A DNA stretch of 64,000 bases, taken from assembly GCA_947683425.1 (NCBI GenBank), contig CANTUQ010000043.1, positions 7,821,501-7,885,500 of the forward strand. The letters are read 5' to 3'. Shown one piece after another: positions 11,759-23,279 of this stretch (position 1 is the stretch's first letter; the number at the start of each line of letters is the position of its first letter). The position numbers and the translations under genes were made by a program. Source of the DNA: Excoecaria cochinchinensis (taxonomy: Eukaryota; Streptophyta; Magnoliopsida; Malpighiales; Euphorbiaceae). The notes below the pieces were generated by a model. It was not told where the DNA came from. It saw only the letters and a program-made list of their open reading frames with translations, and searched no databases.

Positions 11759-13224
11759 TAAAAAAAATCTAAATATTGCATATTAATTTTATGTAAATGG
11801 TTTTTCTAATATTTATGATAAAATATTAGGGCTGTTGTTATGAGTTTAGGAATTTATGGTTTTTATTGGTTTTGTAATCTGTTACAGTTTGGCAATGTCA
11901 ACTCTTTGGGTGAAAGTTAGATTTCACCATGGGGGTACTTTTGTTAAAAACGAGTTAGGAAATTAGAAATATGTGGGTGAAGGCCAGGTTGAAGAATGGT
12001 AGATAAAAAATGATCATTTTTCACTTGTGGAGTTAGCTCATTATTCGAAATTATTAGGTTACATTGATGTTCATGGTTTCTGTTTTTCAGAGAAGGAAAC
12101 AAGAAAATTTAAAATGTTACGTGATGATAGCTTATTATTGGAATTAGTAAAGGACTTTAATAATGGGCCAATTTTGGATTTATACATAATGCATGCTATC
12201 AGTCAACCTGATGTGGTATCTAATATGGAAATAAGTGGGGAAAACGAGGGGGAGGGTTTGGGAGGGGAAAAATTATAAGGTAACCACAGACGCTAGGGAC
12301 AATATAAATGCAGGTGGTGCATCTAGGGCAACCACACATGAGGGTGAGATTGTAAATGATGCTGGTACTTTTAGGGCAACCAACGTAGAAGGTGGGGGTA
12401 TAAGTATAGATTCAAGAGAGGATGGAGAAAGGATTGATAATCGTTCAGGTGGCATAGAGGATTTGGAAGAAAATGATGAACAATCTTCAAATGATGAAGA
12501 AGAACTCGATTCAAAAAGTAGCAGTGATGGTGATTATAACACTGATGAAGATGCAAGTGATAAAGATGGAGAACTAAAAAGATTTAAAGAAGTTGCAAGG
12601 GAGGAGAAAAGAGAGAAGAAGAGGAGAAGGGAGTCCAATTTCACTCAAGAGATTCCATTAGGGAAAGCTAGAGTTGACAGGGATTTTGAAGACATAGGAG
12701 ACAACAGAGCTGGTAAATATGCAGGAATTCTGGGTGGTGATGAGGAATATGTTGACAGTTCTAATATATAGAGTGATGAAGGGGAAGATGAGTTAGATGT
12801 CAGATATGGAGCTGGAGTAAATATGCAGAGCAGAAAGAAAAGCAACTAGTTATTTTATGATCTAAAATGCAGCACCACAACATTTCAGCTTGGGATGATT
12901 TTTGAAAATGCTATTTAATTCAGAAAAGCTATTGCTAATTATACAGTGGAGAATAGAGTTGCTTTGAAGCTTAGGCCTAATGAAAGGCATAGAGTGAGGG
13001 TTATATGTAAGGGAGTTATTTACTAGTATTCAAGGGGATTCTGGAGATTTTAAGGTAAAAACCTATAATCCAGACCACAAGTGCATTAAGAAGAATAAAA
13101 ATAAGTTGTTCAATGCTGCTTTCATCGCTAGAAAATTTGAGGATATGATATTTTCATTGCCAGATATTAAGATCTAGAAGATACAGGACTTGGTCAGGGA
13201 AAAGTGGGATTGTATGTGGGTAGG

Positions 13225-13229
13225 TCACT
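13225..13229. other. Target-site duplication GTCAC, left copy
   Basis: GTCAC directly precedes the LTR at 13,230 and recurs at 15,753-15,757. Confidence 0.85.
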
Positions 13230-14490
13230 GTAATGCGCACCGAACTTAGCAAAGGCCCTCGTAACAAGACCCACTTTTAGGGCTCGAGGGATTGGTTCTC
13301 ATCTTTTTGATCTTGGGCGCCATGAGACATTTTGGATGTCTCCCTCCAAATAGAACATTGGAAAGGACCATCTAGCCTCACGGTGCCTTTAGGCACCTTT
13401 GAGGTATTTTGGAGTCGCCACCCAATTTACGAGAAATTACGAAGGTCTCTAACCTCTATTAGTCTAAAACTAGAGATGGTGTCTGGAACTTCACTCTTAT
13501 TTATATTTTGCTTAATTATAAATGAGTTTTTAAATTTGTAAAATTCTATCTCTCCTCTCACACGATTAATGTATTTAATTTAAAAGCGCATCGCAAGCAT
13601 TCGAAAGCAATAGATAAAAGCTGTAAAGAAAGCGATAAAAAAAAGCAGTAAACACGCCAAGCATACAATTACAAGAGAAATCGGGACAGAATACAATCCC
13701 ACATGAAAGAAAGCCAATTAAAATTAAAATGGAAATTGGGACAGGATACAATCCCAAGTAAAAGCTAAATAACATTGCCCCAAAAATAATTAATTACAAG
13801 GTCCCACAAAATATATGAACATAAATTTAAAACAAACACACAAAGTCAAACATAAAAAAATGACATACATAAATCGGGACATTCATTTGATTTAGGAACA
13901 TTGGTTCCTTCACACTCAGTTAAAGAGGGATCGAAGAGTTATTCGATTGTTGGTTTGAAAAATCAAGATGAGTGATTCCATTTTTGGAGAAAATTAACTC
14001 TTCGTTTTATTGTGACATTTTACATTCCTTGGCTAAAATGAGGGACATTGGTCCCAATTTTATTAGTAAAAATTCCAATTTAATTATAAAAATGTTTTTG
14101 TGATTTTTTATCTCATACGTGCATAAATAAAATATTTATTTACAAGCAAACATAAACACATGAAGGGATAGGAAAGGTCTCACCAAATGACATAGCCTCC
14201 CACGCGTTACGACCCCCTCCACGTGGTCGTGGGAATGCTCAAATAATGCAACTCAAATTTTAATCTCGAACAAAAAATAATATATTAAAAATATTAGTAA
14301 TAATTCTAAAGATTAATCAACTAAAGACAAAATAAATATAGGACATATCAATTTAATATACAAATGGTTTACATGCAAAGTAAATTAAAAGAGTCATGCA
14401 AAAACCTAAAAATAATAATAAAAGTCAATGTCGAAGCAATGGCAATAACGATAATAAAATCATGATAACAATAATCATAATCATGGCAAC

Positions 14491-14535
<45 letters not shown>

Positions 14536-15752
14536 TAAAGAACAACAAATGACTATTGGAAATGAAACAAGAAAGGGTAAAGGAAGGTAGATGAGGGACA
14601 AACAATCACACAGCAAAAGCAATGTTCAAATAAGTAAAAAAGCTATCACTAAAATCACACCCAAAGTGAGATAAAAATTAAAAAACGTGGTAGGAAAACA
14701 ACTATTAAGAACACATCTACATAAATATAAGAAAAAGTAATAAGGAAAAATAAATAAGATGAAATAAAATGGTAAAAATAAATCCAAGAATGTTTACCCT
14801 CAGAGTTTATGAGTCGAAAAAATGGTGTCTTGATCCGTCTTCGTTGTCGATTTTTGTGGTGATAAACAGAAAGAAAATATAAGGATCTACGTTTTAAACA
14901 AATGAAATCAAGAAAATATTTTTGGAGGGATAATCCAAGACAAAAGGAAATTGATTTTCCTTGCTTAAATCAATCCCCGAATGAAAAATATTTTGCAGAA
15001 AAAAGAAGAAGAAAAGAAGGTTAAAACTTGAAAATCTTAATATTTTTTCTTTGAGAAAAGCTCTCGGCTGCCCTTTTGTTCTTGAGAGAAAACTCTTTTT
15101 TTTTTCTCTTATGAAAATTGCAGCTCCCTTCAAAATGAAGATCAAGTCTTCATTTTGTTTCTCTGGATTGTCCCAAAATGGGAAGAGACAAAATGTTCTT
15201 TTATTTTTCGTTAACCAAAAATTGCACAAAAACATGAAACAAACGGAAAAAAGGGACTGGAAATTGATCAAAAATTGCAGGTGAAAATGAATGCGCACGG
15301 GAGAGAAGGGGCAAGAATGCCCGTGGGTGGAGCAGCGTGACGCGTGCCCCTATGGGCGCATGTCACGCCAGGCGACGTGCGCCCGAAGGGACGTGCATCG
15401 CCCTAGGCGACGTGCGCCCTCTCTCACGTCCCCCTCAGCGAATTGCGCCCAAGGGAGCGTGCATCGCACTTTGCGTCATGCGCACGTCGCGCCTGCAGGC
15501 GCACTTCTCTTGCGGGTGCACATTGTTCCTGCGCGGGCCGTGTGACCCAACCCGCACGCGCGGCGTGCAAGTAAAAATAAAAATAAAATAAAAAAAGAAT
15601 AAAAATAAGGGTAAAAATGCAAATTTTTTAATTAAAATTTTTGGAGGAACAAAAGACATTTTTTTTCGACAAGGAAAACATCATTTTTGACACCTTTACT
15701 TTCATCATCGGGTAATTCTGATCTTGGACCGCCTCAGGACCCGGTGTCTATA
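13230..15752 (-). repeat. Tat-like solo LTR in the MULE transposase (2.5 kb)
   Basis: Read on the minus strand it opens TATAGACACCGGGTCCTGAG (first G mutated to A) and closes GGTGCGCATTACA, the same ends as the LTRs of element B. It carries the family hallmarks: a GC-rich islet (15,291-15,565), a TTA microsatellite (14,491-14,533), the GGTGGCGACTCC box (about 13,415) and the GGTGCCTAAAGG box. The flanking GTCAC duplication with no internal sequence shows that the element collapsed to a solo LTR by LTR-LTR recombination. Confidence 0.9.
14491..14533. repeat. (TAA)n microsatellite in solo LTR
   Basis: About 14 TAA units at the position where every LTR of this family has an ATT/TAA run. Confidence 0.95.
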
Positions 15753-15757
15753 GTCAC
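15753..15757. other. Target-site duplication GTCAC, right copy
   Basis: It matches 13,225-13,229, and the MULE core continues immediately after it. Confidence 0.85.
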
Positions 15758-18013
15758 TATACACAAGGACAAAATTAATGGTTATCAATAGTTTCATTGG
15801 TGAAAAGAAGAATTTGCAAGGTTAGGTGACTATGATGATGAAATTAGGAGGACAAATCCTAGGTCCTCCTATTGGATTAGAACTTATAAGAAGACACAGG
15901 TAGGTAAAAATTTGTTTGTATATTTTTATGTGTGTTTTGATGCATTGGAAAGGGGTTGGCTTGAGGGGTGTAGAAGAGTAATAGGTTTGGAAAGATGCTT
16001 TTTGAAAGGGATTTATAAAGGTCATTTATTGGTTGCTTGTGGGAAGAATGGAAATCAATAGATATTTCCCATAGCTTGGGCAATAGTGGACATAGACACT
16101 AAACATTCTTGGACTTGCTTTCTCTAGTATCTTATTGATGACCTTCAATTAGGGAATGGAAATGGACTAACGATTATGTCTGACATGCAAAAGGTAAATA
16201 AATTTACATTTTTTCAATTTTATAATGTTTAAAAACAATTTACAATGCTAAGGTGATATGTTTTTTAATTGTGCAGGGACTAGTGCCATCTATATAGGAA
16301 TTATTGCTAGAGTCTGAGTACAGGATGTATGCTAGACATGTTTAGTCTAACTGGAACGCAAAGTGGAAGGGTAAGGAGAGGAGGACACAATTCCAGAAGT
16401 GTGCTAAATCCAGTTTTCTAGTAAGGTTTAAAGATGAGTTAGATGCTTTAAGTAAGCTAGGTGAGGGGATATGCAAGGATTTGTTAAGATACCCAAAGGA
16501 AAATTGGTATAGAGTTTTCTTTAATAAAGATGTTAAATGTGACTCTATTGACAATAATATGTGTGAATATTTAAAATTGGATACTAGTTCCTAGACATAA
16601 GTCCATCATTTCAATGCTTGAAGAGATTAGGCACAAGATAATGAATAGGCATGTACAAATGAGGAGGTTTGCCAGTACTTGGATGTCTAAGATATCACCA
16701 ATGGCTAAGAAAATTTTAGATGACAATGCAAACTTAGCTAGGAAATGTCTGTTGACATGGAATGGGGATTAGGGTTTTGAAGTAATTGATGGTCCTTACT
16801 ACCATATAGTAGATATGAGAGCCCAGACTTGTACATGTAAGAGTTGGGAACTGAAGGGCATCCGTTGTCCACATGTTGTTTGTGCAATGTACCATTTAGA
16901 AATTGATCCAGAATAGCATGTAAACAAGTGGTATCACAGGAATATTTTTTTGAAGGCATACCAATATTTTATCAAACCAATTTGTAACATAAAAATGTGA
17001 GAACCAACAAATAACCCAAAAATTGAGCCCCCTAAAGTAAAGCCAATGCCTGGAAGACTAAAAAAGAGCAAGAAAAAAGACAAGGACGAAGTTGGCTCAA
17101 AGAAACATGGAAAGGCATCTAGGAGGGGAAATATAATGCATTGCTCTAAATGCAAAATAGTAGGTCATAACAAATCAAGCTTCCAACAATAAGTAAGTTT
17201 ATTCTTTTATGTGCATAAACAGTAGTGTATAAATTTTATACTGTTTAATGAATTTAATAATGTTTTGTGTAGAATGTCAACTTGGAAAGGGGAGAGAATT
17301 ATGGTACACAAGCTCTAAATGTGATTACTGGACCATCTTCTATCCCCCAAAGTATACAACCTTACCAGACATCAATATGTGATGATACCTCAGAAATAGG
17401 GAGTAACAACAGTATAGGAAGAGGAGCATCAAGCAACATAGGTTCATCAAGGGGTAGAAATTCAGGGAGGCACAATTCAGAATCAATTGGTACAACAACA
17501 CCAAAGGGTAAAGGAATGGTTTTAACCAGTCAACCTATTCTAGGAGTTCATCGAAATGTCCCACAAAATACCTCAACCCAACCAAACACTAGAGCTCGTA
17601 GAGGAAGGGGGCTTAGTGGCTATAAAAGACTAAGAGAATGTGGTCATGGCTACTTCATTGATGAAAACACAGGGACAACTATACTAAATGTAACATGTGC
17701 ATTTTAGTCAATTATTCCTTGATTTTCATTTCATATTAATGCTGAAATTGTTAAATCTAATTATTTACAGCTAAAGAGACCAATGCAGAGGATGGTGGAT
17801 GTTGGAAGATTTATGAAGAATGCAAAAGGCAACAACATTGATCTGTGTTATTCTGAAAATAGAGGTAGAATGAATGCTAGGCAAACTATAACAGCAACTC
17901 AACTGCAGCAGCAGCTCATAGAAGAATTAATCAATCTTCAGCTAGTTCATCTGTCACCCACCTGCTATAGGAAATTAGGACTTCATTTTGAATGTTTAAC
18001 TTGTGTAGCTTGA

Positions 18014-18539
18014 GTACTATATTATGTCTATTACTTGTGGATGCTATTTTGGTGCTAGTATCTGCCTATTTTGTAACTGGTGATATTGGCATTCTTCAAT
18101 GAATGAATAACTCTTTCTGCATTTTCAGACTGGCTTTTTTTTCACAGGATGTTAGTATTATATCAATTTTCATAAAAATGCTGCCAGTATGCATCAATTG
18201 ACAAAATATTTAGGTAATTATAATGCTGCCATAATGTTTGATTTTACACAACATATGTTCTTAGATATAATGTACAGCATAAACATTATATTCAGGAGAA
18301 TGAAATTGATAACATAATCCCCCAAAATTGCATTCATTTTCTTTCAATAACTTACAATATCAAATTTACATATTAAACTATTAACTACAAAGCTAAAGCA
18401 CTATTAAATCTACCCAATTTAGTCATCAACACAGTGTTCCAAGCTTCCAACCGAATTATAACAATAACCAACCAAAACACATATTTCTTCCTCTTCTTTT
18501 CCTCCCTTTCTCTTTCTTCATCAAAATTTTTAACTCTAT
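18014..18539. other. MULE region between transposase and GRF gene
   Basis: AT-rich sequence between two convergent genes, probably 3' untranslated DNA of both. No other feature is seen. Confidence 0.5.
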
Positions 18540-18848
18540 TTAGCAGCCCCCATATAACTCTTTTTGCCTTTCAGACATTTCTTCATCCATCCAAGTGAAG
18601 AAATTACACCCCCCACGATTCTGCAAAAACATTATTCCAAAACTTATCAGTACATCATTTTTTTTTCCATAATGGTTACCTGAAGACGAACTAAACCACA
18701 AATCACTGTATTAATTGTGTATAATGTATAAGCTTACCTTTCCAACCTCGCACGCTAAAAATCTGTGTCCTGGATTAGCCTTTGACCATGATATTTTCAT
18801 AATCGCCAACTTCTTGCATTTATATATACCCCCAACGCCGTGATTCAT
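18540..18848 (-). CDS. Small GRF-type zinc-finger gene of the MULE, two exons
   Basis: On the minus strand, exon 1 (18,848-18,738) encodes 37 codons with C11, the phrase SWSKANPGHRFLAC (family NPGRRF) and C33. GTAAGC follows as donor. A 117-bp intron ends TTTTTGCAG, and exon 2 (18,620-18,543) adds 26 codons in phase, NRGGCNFFTWMDEEMSERQK..., before a TAA at 18,540. The Cys spacing and GC-x-FF-x-W-x-D core are those of plant GRF zinc-finger proteins, a nucleic-acid binding family often carried by MULEs beside the transposase. Downstream, another frame gives a Glu/Lys/Arg-rich coil and a hydrophobic end, so one frameshift may have cut a longer protein. The spliced frame is 63 residues, but it may be a remnant. 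Confidence 0.6.
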
Positions 18849-19149
18849 CTTTAATTTGCAGCACCTAGTTTCTACAAGATGAGATATTACTAGAAATTAC
18901 AACAACAAATCAAGGCACCCAAGAGAAATTACTATAAATACGTTAGCGAGAGAGAGAAAAATAGAGAAGAATTGGTTTAGGGGGATTAGGTTTTACAGAG
19001 AGAGAGAGGGGGGACATTTGGGATTGAAGAATGAGATTAGGGATGTATAGTTTTTTTTTTACAGTATCCAATAGTAAACAAGGTCTTCACTCTCTGCTGA
19101 TTTCGTGTACTTTACACGTTTGGCCATGCCAACATTTGTGTTTATTAGT

Positions 19150-19254
19150 TACATAATTAACAAGTTAAGGTGTTTATATGGTCATTCTGGAAGTTCAGGT
19201 GCCCAAATGATTTTTGTTTACAAGTATAAGGGGGTTGTATATAGGTTTACCTTT
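19150..19254 (-). repeat. Right terminal inverted repeat of MULE
   Basis: Its reverse complement begins AAAGGTAAACCT and follows the left repeat through CACCTGAAC and GACCATATAA. Confidence 0.85.
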
Positions 19255-19325
19255 ATTAAAAACATTTTGATTATAAACCCTCATTGTTGGTGTCTCTAAA
19301 AATCTAGATCTTGGAATTTTATACA

Positions 19326-19570
19326 TTTAGGTATACGAGTTACAAGAAAAATATTGTTTCCATTATTTATGAAATACTAATATTTTGTGCATGTGCCTTG
19401 CACAGTATTTAGGTGTACAAGTCACATGAAAAATATGGTTTTCGTCATTTATAAAATACTAATATTTTGTCCACATGCCTTGCACAGGGTTTAGGTGTAC
19501 AAGTTACATGAAAAATATAGTTTCTATCATTTATAAAATACTAATTTTTGTACACGTGACTTGCACATGA
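19326..19570 (+). repeat. 82-bp minisatellite, three copies
   Basis: Units start TTTAGGTRTAC at 19,326, 19,408 and 19,490 and share ATTTATRAAATACTAAT and the ending GTGCCTTGCACAG. Copies differ at a few positions each. Confidence 0.85.
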
Positions 19571-20268
19571 CAAATCATTTATATAAAATATAATTCATCT
19601 ATACTTAGATTTTAGTTATCTATTAGATAATTAAAAACAAAATTAAAAGCTTTATACTTTCATTAAAAATATAATTATATATTTTATTTAACTTATGATG
19701 ACCGTCCAATCCGTTTGAGCCGATTGATCACCTTCAAAAGAAAATTTTCTATGGAATACTCCAACTGTCAAATAGCGAGGGAATGGATAAATTTAGAAAA
19801 AGAAGACTGACTTGGAGAGACACTTAATGAATTGTAGGCCTTATATAGTTTGCCTTGACTACAATTAATGCTCTGGACAATTAGTGGTCTAACAACAGTG
19901 ATAATAATGCATTTACGTTCTCCTTTAAGACTTTAGAAATGCCATTAATGTTTACTAAAATCAGTTATCCGAACTTAGAAAATCCTATTAAGGAAGATCG
20001 ATTATAAAATTATTTATATTTTAATACTTATTATTTGATGTCTTTCAATATTGCTAAAAGAACTATAGATTACAAACAAATTAAATATAACATATAGCAA
20101 CATATATTCAGACTAATACAATAATAAAAGACAAAAAGTAGTACATTTTAATGAAAAAACAAATAAAGATGAGCAGGACTAAAATTTTATTTAATATTTT
20201 TTCAAATAAAGTTACTTACTCTATTGAATCAAAGCATTAGAATATCTTTTTATGAAATTCGGTCATCA

Positions 20269-20273
20269 ATAAC

Positions 20274-20305
<32 letters not shown>
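20269..20305. repeat. (AAT)n microsatellite
   Basis: About 12 uninterrupted AAT units outside any LTR. Confidence 0.95.
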
Positions 20306-20307
<2 letters not shown>

Positions 20308-20647
20308 TTTAATTCAAAAGTTGAATTTAAAAAAACAAATTATATAAAATAAAGCTTCAATCAAAGTATTTGAGATTTTGTTGTGCAAAAATTATAATTA
20401 TATGTTTAACTTTATTAATGATTTCCTTTCCTATTATTTGCAAATGCTATAATAATAGTTTTATACTTTAATATGAAAACCTAGTTCTAATATAGTATTT
20501 TATTATATACTTATGATTTTAGATGAATTTATATTATAAAATCTATTTTTTTTTTTACAATTATAATTGTTGTAGCTACGTTTGATTTCAATTGCAATTG
20601 ACCATTTTTTTTTATTAAAAATAATTAATTAACTAATTTAAATGATA

Positions 20648-20652
20648 ATAAT
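20648..20652. other. Target-site duplication ATAAT of element B, left copy
   Basis: ATAAT directly precedes TGTAGACACC and recurs at 47,228-47,232 directly after the 3' LTR. Confidence 0.82.
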
Positions 20653-21136
20653 TGTAGACACCGGATCCCGAGCCAGTTTAGATCAGTATTATCCAATGAT
20701 AAAATTAAGTGTGTCTGTTTATAGTCAAAAATGAAAGTTGAAAGTGATGGTTTACTTGTCAAATTGATTTATTAAAAATAAATAAAAATGTGTTTTAAAA
20801 ATATTTTAAAAATGTTTTAAAAAATTATTTTAAGATAAAAAAGTGAGTTTTGAAATTATAGCATTTTAACAAAATTTTTTAAAAAAAAAAATCGCGAACG
20901 TGCCACGCGCCCTCACCTGCAGCACGAATAACGCGCTGGGCATCGCTCGACAGCCCCCCAGTCTATTTTTTTGCCCAATTTTGTATTTTTCTTTGTTTTT
21001 TTAGAATTTAATTTTTTTTTAAACCTTTTATCATCTAACCCTTCAAATTTTTCAGCTTTTTTTTTGTTATTATGCGAATTAAATTGATCTAATTTAATTC
21101 ATTAAAAATTTAATTTATTGGATTTTATTTTGGAGG

Positions 21137-21144
21137 TATAAAAT
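21137..21144 (+). promoter_or_regulatory. TATA box in element B 5' LTR
   Basis: TATAAAAT lies 60-90 bases before a CT-rich CATCTTCTTC leader. The same arrangement is at 44,878 in the 3' LTR. Confidence 0.6.
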
Positions 21145-21669
21145 GATTTTTTTTGGGTAGAATTTAGTGGGGATTTTTCTTAAGAAAAATATATTTTCTC
21201 TCATCTTCTTCTTTTTTTCTTCTTCTTCAAGAACAAAATTCCCCAAATATTTTGAATTTTTCTTAAGTCAATTCTTAAAACAAATAAATTAATTATTTGT
21301 TCTTGTGAATTTTCTTTCTTATTTTTTACAATTTTTTTCTTAAGACAAATAAATTAATTATTTGTTGTTGGGATAAAATTTTGCTATATATTTTATTTTT
21401 ATAAATCAAGATAAGGAAATTGATCATCTACCATTATTCATCACATCAAATCTTGAGGGTAAGAATTATTGGCTCAATTTTTAATTTAATATTTTATTTA
21501 ATTTTTATTTACAATTAATTAGTCATCATGTAGATTTTTAATCTTTTGTTACTTTTGTTACTTTTTAATTTGTTTATGAAATTTAGTTATGTGATTTGAT
21601 ATTTTTAGCATATTTTATTTTATTCTTGCATGTTTATTTGATTGTTCTTAATTGTTGTTGTTATTGTTG

Positions 21670-21671
<2 letters not shown>

Positions 21672-21704
<33 letters not shown>

Positions 21705-21923
21705 TCTTATTTCTTATGTTCTTATTTAATTGTTCATATTATTATTATTATCATTATTTTTATTCTTATGTTCTTATTTGATTGTTTATTTTTATTATTA
21801 TAATTATAATTATTTTTGTTTAACATACTTTAACATGTTTTGTTTATTTTATTTTTTTCATTTTTGCTTGCTTGATTGGTCATCTTACTTATTGTTAATT
21901 GTTCATCTTCTTTATTATTATTG

Positions 21924-21983
<60 letters not shown>

Positions 21984-22136
21984 GTTATTGTTATTGTTAA
22001 TATCATTATTACTTTTATTTTATTATTATCATTATTGTGGTTATTATCATTATTAGTATTATTATTATTATCATTATTATTATATATGATTACTATTATT
22101 ATTACCATTATTAATTTTATTTTTGTTAGTATTATC

Positions 22137-22167
<31 letters not shown>
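21672..22167. repeat. ATT microsatellite cluster in 5' LTR
   Basis: Three main (ATT)n runs (about 21,672-21,704, 21,926-21,981 and 22,137-22,167) with degenerate ATT/ATC sequence between them. The 3' LTR has longer runs at the same places. Confidence 0.9.
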
Positions 22168-23261
22168 GTTTATGCTTTTTATGCATGTTGAATTGTTCAT
22201 ATGTTAAGTTACTTGTTTTTATTGTGTCATTCAAATTGATTTGTCACTTAATGCATGTTATTTTATTTATTCTTCCATTTTTACATGTTATATGTTTAAA
22301 TTCATTTTTTATTACTAACATTACTTTTATTTGTGTTTTTATTTCAATACTTATTTTCATGTGTGAGTTTTTTCAATGGCAAGTGGGAGTCCATGAAGGT
22401 TTGAAAATAACATTTTGGTGAAGATACCATTTTGGTGGAATTTATCTTTTTAGCATTTTTAGCTTTTTAGTATTATTATTATTTTGCTTTAACTTGTTTT
22501 TATTATGTAATTTGTAATAAGTTTATTTATTTTTATGCACGTTAATTAAAAAAATCACAAAAAATTTATATTAATAAATTGGGATTTTCTAATAAAATGG
22601 GACCAATGTCCTAATTTCAACAAATAAAAATTCACTTTTAAAAGGAAGAGTTAATTCTCTTGAAATAGGATCACTCATCCCGATTTTTCCCAAGCATACA
22701 AAAAATAACTCTTCGATTTTCTAAAGTGAAAATGAAGGAACCAATGTTCCTATTTTAAATAATATCCCGATTTATGAATGTTTATTTTATTCATTTGGTT
22801 TATTTATTTATTTAATTTTTGCTTGATTTTATTTTGGGGGATTGTATTTTATCCCAATTTTTTTATCTTTTTTTAGTTTGCTTTATCATTTTATTGCTTT
22901 CTTTATTGATTGATTTGCGCTTTATTTTTTTAATGATCGTATGAGAAGAGAGATAGAAATTTAGAATTAAAACCCATTTATAATTAACCAAGGCATTAAT
23001 AAGAGTAAAGTTCCTAATCTTTCTCTGGTTTAGGACCCCGAGATTAAATGAACTTTCCCAATTTCTTGTAAATTGGGTGGCGACTCCAAAATATCTCAAA
23101 GGTGCCTAAAGGATTCATGGGATTAGATGATCTTTCCAGTATTCTATTGGAAAGTGGTATCCAAAATATCTCATGATTGCCCAAGATCAAAAGAAGCAAA
23201 CCCCTCTCGGGCCCTAAAAGCGGGCATCCCGGGAATCGATCGAGTCCGACGCTCATCACAG

Positions 23262-23279
23262 TGGCAACTCCGCTGGGGA
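23262..23279 (+). other. Primer-binding site of element B
   Basis: TGGCAACTCCGCTGGGGA begins one base after the LTR end. The complement ends in CCA, as required for a tRNA 3' end. This type of PBS is known in Ogre/Tat elements and attributed there to tRNA-Arg. I did not verify the tRNA. Confidence 0.75.

Larger units (their letters stand above)
11895..18013 (+). pseudogene. mudrA-like: MULE transposase (MuDR/MURA-type), broken and interrupted by an LTR
   Basis: The frame from ATG at 11,895 reads VKVRFHHGGTFVKNELG, the PB1/MuDR N-terminal domain, and then breaks. An acidic Asp/Glu/Ser-rich region (12,235-12,770) is followed by the FAR1/WRKY-like DNA-binding domain (QLGMIFENAI..FRKAI, NERHRVRV, about 12,890-13,200). 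A solo LTR intrudes at 13,230. The MULE core resumes at 15,758: GWLEGCRRVIGLERCFLKG, YKGHLLVA, FPIAWAIVD, MSDMQKG. The first catalytic Asp (family GLDGCF) is Glu here, while the second Asp remains. A SWIM zinc finger (CTCKSWELKGIRCPHVVCAMY, about 16,830) and a knuckle (CSKCKIVGHNKSSF, about 17,145) follow. GT-AG introns are visible at 16,193-16,277 and near 17,192-17,272 and 17,700-17,770. Several stops make it non-coding. Confidence 0.88.
11362..19254 (+). mobile_element. Autonomous-type Mutator-like element (MULE), inactive
   Basis: The ends are an inverted repeat of about 100 bp: the left copy (AAAGGGTAAACC..., 11,362-11,470) matches the reverse complement of the right copy (19,150-19,254), including the shared phrases AAAAATCATTT(A/G)GGCACCTGAAC and GAATGACCATATAA. 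Inside lie a MuDR/MURA-type transposase pseudogene on the plus strand and a GRF-type zinc-finger gene on the minus strand, a combination known from plant MULEs. A clear 9-bp target-site duplication is not visible, so the flanks have probably mutated. A 2.5-kb solo LTR interrupts it. Confidence 0.85.
19255..20652. other. AT-rich spacer with minisatellite, target of element B
   Basis: No gene is recognised. The stretch holds the 82-bp tandem repeat at 19,326-19,570 and an AAT microsatellite at 20,269-20,305. Element B inserted at its right end. Confidence 0.6.
20653..23260 (+). repeat. Element B 5' LTR (2.6 kb)
   Basis: It opens TGTAGACACCGGATCCCGAG and closes GCTCATCACA before the PBS. It matches 44,348-47,227 along its length. 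Internal landmarks are a GC-rich islet (20,892-20,960), a TATA box, a TTCTTC-rich leader, ATT microsatellites, the GGTGGCGACTCC box (about 23,070) and a GATCTTTCCAGT-type box. Confidence 0.9.

Noticed and set aside
15291..15591. Arg/Pro-rich frames in a GC-rich stretch
   Set aside because: This is the CpG islet of a minus-strand LTR; frames exist because GC-rich DNA lacks stop codons.
21596..22421. Long Tyr/Leu/Ile-rich frames resembling membrane proteins
   Set aside because: They are translations of ATT/TTA microsatellites in the LTR.
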